From positions 186,001 through 250,000 of the forward strand of contig NZ_AGIK01000003.1 of the NCBI RefSeq assembly GCF_000230675.1: a stretch of DNA of 64,000 nucleotides. Reading direction: 5' to 3'. The notes under the pieces were generated by a model. It made no database searches. It worked only from the letters and a program-made list of their open reading frames with translations, and had not been told where the DNA came from. A program made the translations under genes and the position numbers. Below, one piece after another: positions 60,252-64,000 of the stretch. This DNA comes from Synechococcus sp. WH 8016. GTDB taxonomy: Bacteria > Cyanobacteriota > Cyanobacteriia > PCC-6307 > Cyanobiaceae. The first letter of the stretch is position 1, and the number at the start of each line of letters is the position of its first letter.

Positions 60252-61547
60252 TCAGAGCTTGTACTTCTCTCCCTTACTGGGATCAGACCAATCGCAAGCA
60301 AAGCCCTTCGATGTGGGCTCAAACTGGTTCCAAGTCTGAGGATCAATTGGGCTGTCCGACTCTTCTACGATTTCGAACTGACCATCTGCAGTAATCGCTC
60401 CGATCCGAACGATTTGAGAGATGTGATGGTTAGGACGAACCTCAATTGGGCCTTGAGGAGCATCGAACTTGATACCAATCAGGGCTTCACGTACTTTGTC
60501 GTCATCAAAAGTACCGGCTTTTTCAACAGCCATCTTCCAGAGGTACACCATATTGTATGCAGACTCTTGAGGGTCAGCGACAACACGGTCAGCTCCATAC
60601 TTGGCCTTGAAGTCAGCAGCAAACTTCTTGGATGCCGGCGTATCAATGGACATCATGTAGTTCCAAGCGCCGTAATGACCTTCAAGGAACTCGGGTCCAA
60701 TTGTGCTGATTTCTTCTTCAGCAATGGAATAGCTCATCACATAATAACCATTTTCAGGAGTAATTCCGGCATCCTGAATTTGCTTGAAGAAAGCAACATT
60801 TTGGTCACCATTGAGGGTGTTGATAATCACACCGCCATCAGGCAAAGCCTTTTTAATCTTGGCAATGATCGGAGCAACTTCTGTATTGCCAAGAGGCAAA
60901 TAATCTTCACCAACAACTTCTCCACCCAGAGACTTCACCTGCTCCTTCGTGATGGTGTTAGACGTACGAGGGAACACGTAGTCAGATCCCACTAAATAGA
61001 AGGGCTTGCCTGCAGCTGGCGACTTCTCGAACATAAAGCTGGTCGCTGGCTCAGACTGCTGGTTAGGAGTCGCGCCGGTATAGAAGATATTTTTCGAACA
61101 CTCTTGGCCTTCGTACTGAATCGGGTAATAGAGGAAAGCATCTTTCGATTCGTACACCGGAAGCATTGCCTTACGGCTAGCAGAGGTCCAACCGCCGAAC
61201 ACAACAGGAACTTTGTCCTGATCGATGAGTTTTTTGGACTTCTCAGCAAACGTGGGCCAATCGGAGGCACCGTCTTCAACGATGTAATCAATTTTGTACT
61301 TCTTACCATCTACCTCAACACCACCGGCAGCATTAATTTCATCAATGGCCATTTTTTCTGTATCCACCAAGGTGGACTCAGAGATGGCCATCGTGCCAGT
61401 CAGAGAGTGAAGAATGCCAACGGTAACGCTGTCGTCAAACTCAACGTTGGAGGCTTTCTCATCGCCACCACCACAAGCTGTGACGGCCAGACCCAGCGAC
61501 GCTGCGGCCATGCCGGCAAAGAGACGCTTGGACAATGATGAACTCAT
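60252..61547 (-). CDS. urtA: Urea ABC transporter substrate-binding lipoprotein UrtA
   Basis: 431 residues from ATG 61547 (TTG 61556 is also open). Lipobox LAVTAC near 22-27, then a glycine-rich linker and a periplasmic-binding fold: VTVGILHSLTGTMAISESTLVDTE and NVAFFKQIQDAG. Captures urea at high affinity. First gene of the operon. An NtcA-like site with a suitably spaced -10 lies upstream. Confidence 0.96.
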   Translation of the reverse strand: MSSSLSKRLFAGMAAASLGLAVTACGGGDEKASNVEFDDSVTVGILHSLTGTMAISESTLVDTEKMAIDEINAAGGVEVDGKKYKIDYIVEDGASDWPTFAEKSKKLIDQDKVPVVFGGWTSASRKAMLPVYESKDAFLYYPIQYEGQECSKNIFYTGATPNQQSEPATSFMFEKSPAAGKPFYLVGSDYVFPRTSNTITKEQVKSLGGEVVGEDYLPLGNTEVAPIIAKIKKALPDGGVIINTLNGDQNVAFFKQIQDAGITPENGYYVMSYSIAEEEISTIGPEFLEGHYGAWNYMMSIDTPASKKFAADFKAKYGADRVVADPQESAYNMVYLWKMAVEKAGTFDDDKVREALIGIKFDAPQGPIEVRPNHHISQIVRIGAITADGQFEIVEESDSPIDPQTWNQFEPTSKGFACDWSDPSKGEKYKL

Positions 61548-61591
61548 GAGTATCAAAACAAGAGGAACGACGTTTCAACGCCGGAGTTCGA

Positions 61592-61634
61592 AAGGTACCG
61601 ATCTGAAGAAAGAAGCTCCTGTATCAACAAAGAC
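61592..61634 (-). promoter_or_regulatory. Candidate NtcA-activated promoter of urtA
   Basis: Minus strand: GTC-N8-TAC at 61634-61621 (one mismatch to GTA-N8-TAC), 23 bases, then TACCTT at 61597-61592 as a -10 of the TAN3T type. This is the class II layout of cyanobacterial NtcA promoters. The predicted leader is about 40 bases. Confidence 0.5.
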
Positions 61635-61663
61635 TATTTGCCAATCGGCAGACCAAATACGCG

Positions 61664-62266
61664 TCAATTTGGTATCTGTTGCAACACAAAGGCTTCCACA
61701 AGATCGAGTCCTTCCCCATTTCGAAGGTTGGTAAAGCACCAGGGTCGATCCCGCCGCATCCTCAACGTGTCCTGTTCCATCACGGCTAAGTCAGCACCAA
61801 CAAGGGGAGCCAGATCAATCTTGTTAATCACCAATAAATCGGATCGTGTAATGCCAGGACCGCCTTTGCGAGGAATCTTGTCCCCAGCCGCTACATCAAT
61901 CACATAAATACAAAGGTCGACTAATTCGGGGCTAAAACTGGCCGCAAGATTGTCACCTCCGCTCTCCACCATCACCAAATCAAGCCCTGGGAACTGACAT
62001 TCCAGTTCACCCACAGCCGCTCGGTTGATGGAGCAGTCTTCTCGAATCGCCGTATGCGGGCACCCTCCGGTTTCAACCCCACGGATGCGCTCAGGCTCTA
62101 AGGCACCTGAACGCGTCAGGAATTGGGCATCCTCTTGGGTGTAAATGTCATTGGTCACAACCGCCAATTGCAGGCGGTTGCGCAATCTCCTGCACAGCGC
62201 TTCCACGAGCGCTGTCTTGCCTGAGCCCACCGGCCCGGCGATGCCAAGCCTGAGTTTGCTGCTCAT
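61664..62266 (-). CDS. ureG: Urease accessory GTPase UreG
   Basis: 200 residues. P-loop [12 protein letters not shown] at 11-22, [13 protein letters not shown], and the metal-binding [15 protein letters not shown]. Hydrolyses GTP to deliver nickel to urease with UreF, UreD and UreE. Shares one base with the ureF stop. Third gene of a leftward ureEFG unit. Confidence 0.96.
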   Translation of the reverse strand: MSSKLRLGIAGPVGSGKTALVEALCRRLRNRLQLAVVTNDIYTQEDAQFLTRSGALEPERIRGVETGGCPHTAIREDCSINRAAVGELECQFPGLDLVMVESGGDNLAASFSPELVDLCIYVIDVAAGDKIPRKGGPGITRSDLLVINKIDLAPLVGADLAVMEQDTLRMRRDRPWCFTNLRNGEGLDLVEAFVLQQIPN

Positions 62267-62934
62267 CAGCTCCGGAACAAACGTGAATACAACTCAGCAT
62301 GCGCCAACTGGGCCAACCCCGCACCAGCACCACCACACCAAAGGGTGTACGGGTCTTGATCTTTCAAAACAGATGCCTGTTCACGAATCATCGGCAACAG
62401 CTGCTGCTGGATCCGTTGAGCCGTAGTGGGACCCAGCGGCACCAAGCGAACCGCTGCACTGAGCTGATTCGCAACCCAACCGTAGAGATAACCCTCCACC
62501 ATCTCCAACTCAGAAATCTTCAACGACAAAGCAGCCCAAGCCCAGGCCGCCGGCCAAGCCAGCACCACCGGCTGAGGCAATGGATGTCCAAGATCAACCA
62601 TCAATTGCAGCAAAGAACCGCCCATCTGTCCTTGCTGGGCACGCACCTCAGCCGACTCCCTCAAAGCCAACAACCACCCATCCAAAGACATCAACTCGCT
62701 GGGCATCTCTGACCTTTCTTGCTCCCAGTGTTGAAGCTGGACGCGCAATGGATTTAACGCCGCAGCCTCCAACCTCAGGGCACCCCTTTGAAGCTCCGCT
62801 TCAATCCAATGTTGGAGATCTAATTCATCAATCAATGAACCATTCTGGATCAAAACTTCAAGACCCTCGGAATAGCTAAAAGCGCCAACGGGCAAGGCAG
62901 GACTCACCAACTGCAGCAATGCAAGCGATGTCAT
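62266..62934 (-). CDS. ureF: Urease accessory protein UreF
   Basis: 222 residues from ATG 62934 (the frame opens at 62988). [21 protein letters not shown] at the N terminus is diagnostic for UreF. It acts as a GTPase-regulating partner of UreG on the urease apoprotein. It overlaps ureE by four bases (ATGA). Confidence 0.94.
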   Translation of the reverse strand: MTSLALLQLVSPALPVGAFSYSEGLEVLIQNGSLIDELDLQHWIEAELQRGALRLEAAALNPLRVQLQHWEQERSEMPSELMSLDGWLLALRESAEVRAQQGQMGGSLLQLMVDLGHPLPQPVVLAWPAAWAWAALSLKISELEMVEGYLYGWVANQLSAAVRLVPLGPTTAQRIQQQLLPMIREQASVLKDQDPYTLWCGGAGAGLAQLAHAELYSRLFRS

Positions 62935-63398
62935 GCGTGCTGATGGCCGATGTAAGCACCGCCTTCTGGCATGAAGGGACGGCAACACCGTGTCACCTTC
63001 AATCCGCGACCGTTAAGCATGGTGGCGAGGACGGAGTCGTTGAGCAACAACAGCTCATGCTCATGCAACTCAAGAGCCACATGACGATTTCCTAGGTGAT
63101 AAGCAGCTTCAAGCAATGCAAGCGGCGTTGCTGCCTCCACTCGCAACAACTCCTCAGGAGCCGCAGTCACCAGCACATGCACCTGATGATGCGCATCGGT
63201 GAGGCGATCACCTGGTGTTAACGGGCGCTCACGCGGCAGCTGCAACAACACGTCTCGACCACACACTGTGCGACGACGTCCGCGCAGCACCGTGCGCTGA
63301 TCCGCACTCAGCGGCAACTCCATGGCCGCCGGGGTGGCGTCCGGCAATGGCTCCTCAGACAAGAGGCGATGGTCCAACACGATCAAGCCAACATCCAA
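62931..63398 (-). CDS. ureE: Urease accessory nickel chaperone UreE
   Basis: 155 residues. LEAAYHLGNRHVALE is the diagnostic segment for UreE, and [11 protein letters not shown] at the C terminus has a short His motif rather than a long poly-His tail. Supplies nickel to UreG. First of ureEFG; a perfect NtcA-type box lies 62-75 bases upstream. Confidence 0.93.
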   Translation of the reverse strand: MDVGLIVLDHRLLSEEPLPDATPAAMELPLSADQRTVLRGRRRTVCGRDVLLQLPRERPLTPGDRLTDAHHQVHVLVTAAPEELLRVEAATPLALLEAAYHLGNRHVALELHEHELLLLNDSVLATMLNGRGLKVTRCCRPFMPEGGAYIGHQHA

Positions 63399-63459
63399 GG
63401 GTTCAGACAGCCAAAGAGATCACACAACAAAGACTGCCCAAACAGCACACTTTTATTTG

Positions 63460-63473
63460 GTAGTGCTTGCTAC
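63460..63473. promoter_or_regulatory. Perfect NtcA-type palindrome between ureE and ureD
   Basis: GTA at 63460-63462, eight bases, TAC at 63471-63473. For ureE the centre lies at -41.5 to a start point near 63425, leaving a 27-base leader. For ureD it would put +1 at the ATG itself. I do not see a clear TAN3T -10 in either direction. Confidence 0.6.
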
Positions 63474-63507
63474 AGAGCTAAGCAGAGTTGGCGTCGAGCG
63501 TGCGTAG

Positions 63508-64000
63508 ATGCATCGACTTGACCCATGGCACGGCACCTGCAACCTGCTGTTTGCTGAAGGCCGCAGCGGCAGTCAATTTCAGGGGGGCTGCACCGCGCCC
63601 CTTAAGTTAATGCGCGCCGGGCGGGGGAAGAACGGGCGCTGCGAGCTGCCACTGCTTCACACCGCTGGCGGTCTCGTGGGGGGAGATCAATTGAGCATCA
63701 ACCTCAGCTTGAAATCGAACAGTCGCTGCCTGATCACCAGCGTGGCCGCGCAAAAGGTGTATGGATCCGTCGGTCGCAGCCAACGCCATCCCCGAGGTGC
63801 ATGGGCCCGCCAACAGGTGGTGGCAGAGCTGGATGCAGAGAGCGATTTGGAGTGGCTACCCCAAGAGCTTGTGCTCTACGCCGACGCTCTGTTTGAGCAA
63901 AACCTCAGCGTCACCTTGCCGATGGATGGATCCTTTCTCAGCGCAGAAATTGTGCGTCTCGGGCGCACTGCCGCAAACGAAACCTTGGGGCGGGGGTGCT
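63508..64000 (+). CDS. ureD: Urease accessory protein UreD (5' part, cut by window end)
   Basis: Incomplete: starts at ATG 63508 and runs off the window. A TAG immediately precedes the ATG, which fixes the start. Residues such as GGCTAPLKLMRA, LPLLHTAGGLVGGDQLSIN and CLITSVAAQKVYGS match UreD, the scaffold that binds urease with UreF and UreG. Structural urease genes probably follow outside the window. Confidence 0.92.
   Translation, partial: MHRLDPWHGTCNLLFAEGRSGSQFQGGCTAPLKLMRAGRGKNGRCELPLLHTAGGLVGGDQLSINLSLKSNSRCLITSVAAQKVYGSVGRSQRHPRGAWARQQVVAELDAESDLEWLPQELVLYADALFEQNLSVTLPMDGSFLSAEIVRLGRTAANETLGRGC

Overview
The window looks like an ordinary stretch of chromosome from a marine picocyanobacterium, most likely a marine Synechococcus. 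The evidence is dense coding with short gaps, moderate GC, a high-light-inducible protein gene, acyl-lipid desaturases, a chorismate-lyase-like gene of the plastoquinone type, a complete urea transporter next to urease accessory genes, and many very small conserved-looking proteins. I see no transposase, prophage, integrase or CRISPR array. Clade-level placement is not possible by eye.

Layout. 0-6.3 kb: pirin, two small unknowns, then gcvP-gcvH and a PLP lyase leftward. 6.4-9.0 kb: two delta-9-type desaturase paralogues flanking an opposite-strand HTH-like gene. 9.1-13.7 kb: rplI-dnaB-mnmG and a proline-rich membrane protein, then an M23 peptidase and a chorismate lyase. 15.8-18.5 kb: small unknowns and an SprT-like protein. 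18.5-29.2 kb is an envelope and stress block: ligA, a DUF389 membrane protein, a TVP38-like protein, a frameshifted solute-binding lipoprotein, two MscS channels and a three-gene ABC exporter. 29.2-36.1 kb: valS, a Nif11-like peptide, a bestrophin-like membrane protein, a 2OG oxygenase, an SDR and a Fur-family regulator.

36.1-38.9 kb is a small-protein island. It holds secreted cysteine-bearing peptides, an Hli protein, a possible 18-residue microprotein with a near-perfect ribosome binding site, a strong hairpin and a terminator. tRNA-Val follows. 39.2-54.8 kb is biosynthetic housekeeping: mazG, arfB, speE-speB, gcvT, aspS, a sigma factor, dps, pyrG-queE, ecotin, queC-pabB-pabC. Several of these genes overlap by four bases, which suggests translational coupling. 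54.8-64 kb: an amino-acid permease, then urtABCDE (leftward), ureEFG (leftward) and the start of ureD (rightward).

The urea block is the clearest functional unit: high-affinity ABC uptake beside urease maturation, with a perfect NtcA-type palindrome between ureE and ureD and a one-mismatch NtcA-type box with a suitably spaced -10 element upstream of urtA. Glycine cleavage is split: P and H lie at 1.5-5 kb and T at 43.5 kb. I did not find a convincing wholly new system. The best leads are the small-protein island, the ecotin homologue with Arg at the predicted P1 site, the frameshifted binding protein, and the HTH-like gene between the desaturases.

With the small genes included, no stretch longer than 300 bases lacks an annotated gene. 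The larger gaps (739-961, 14474-14728, 14906-15129, 21941-22112, 38326-38532, 42978-43120) show nothing I can name, apart from an inverted repeat at 38401-38434.
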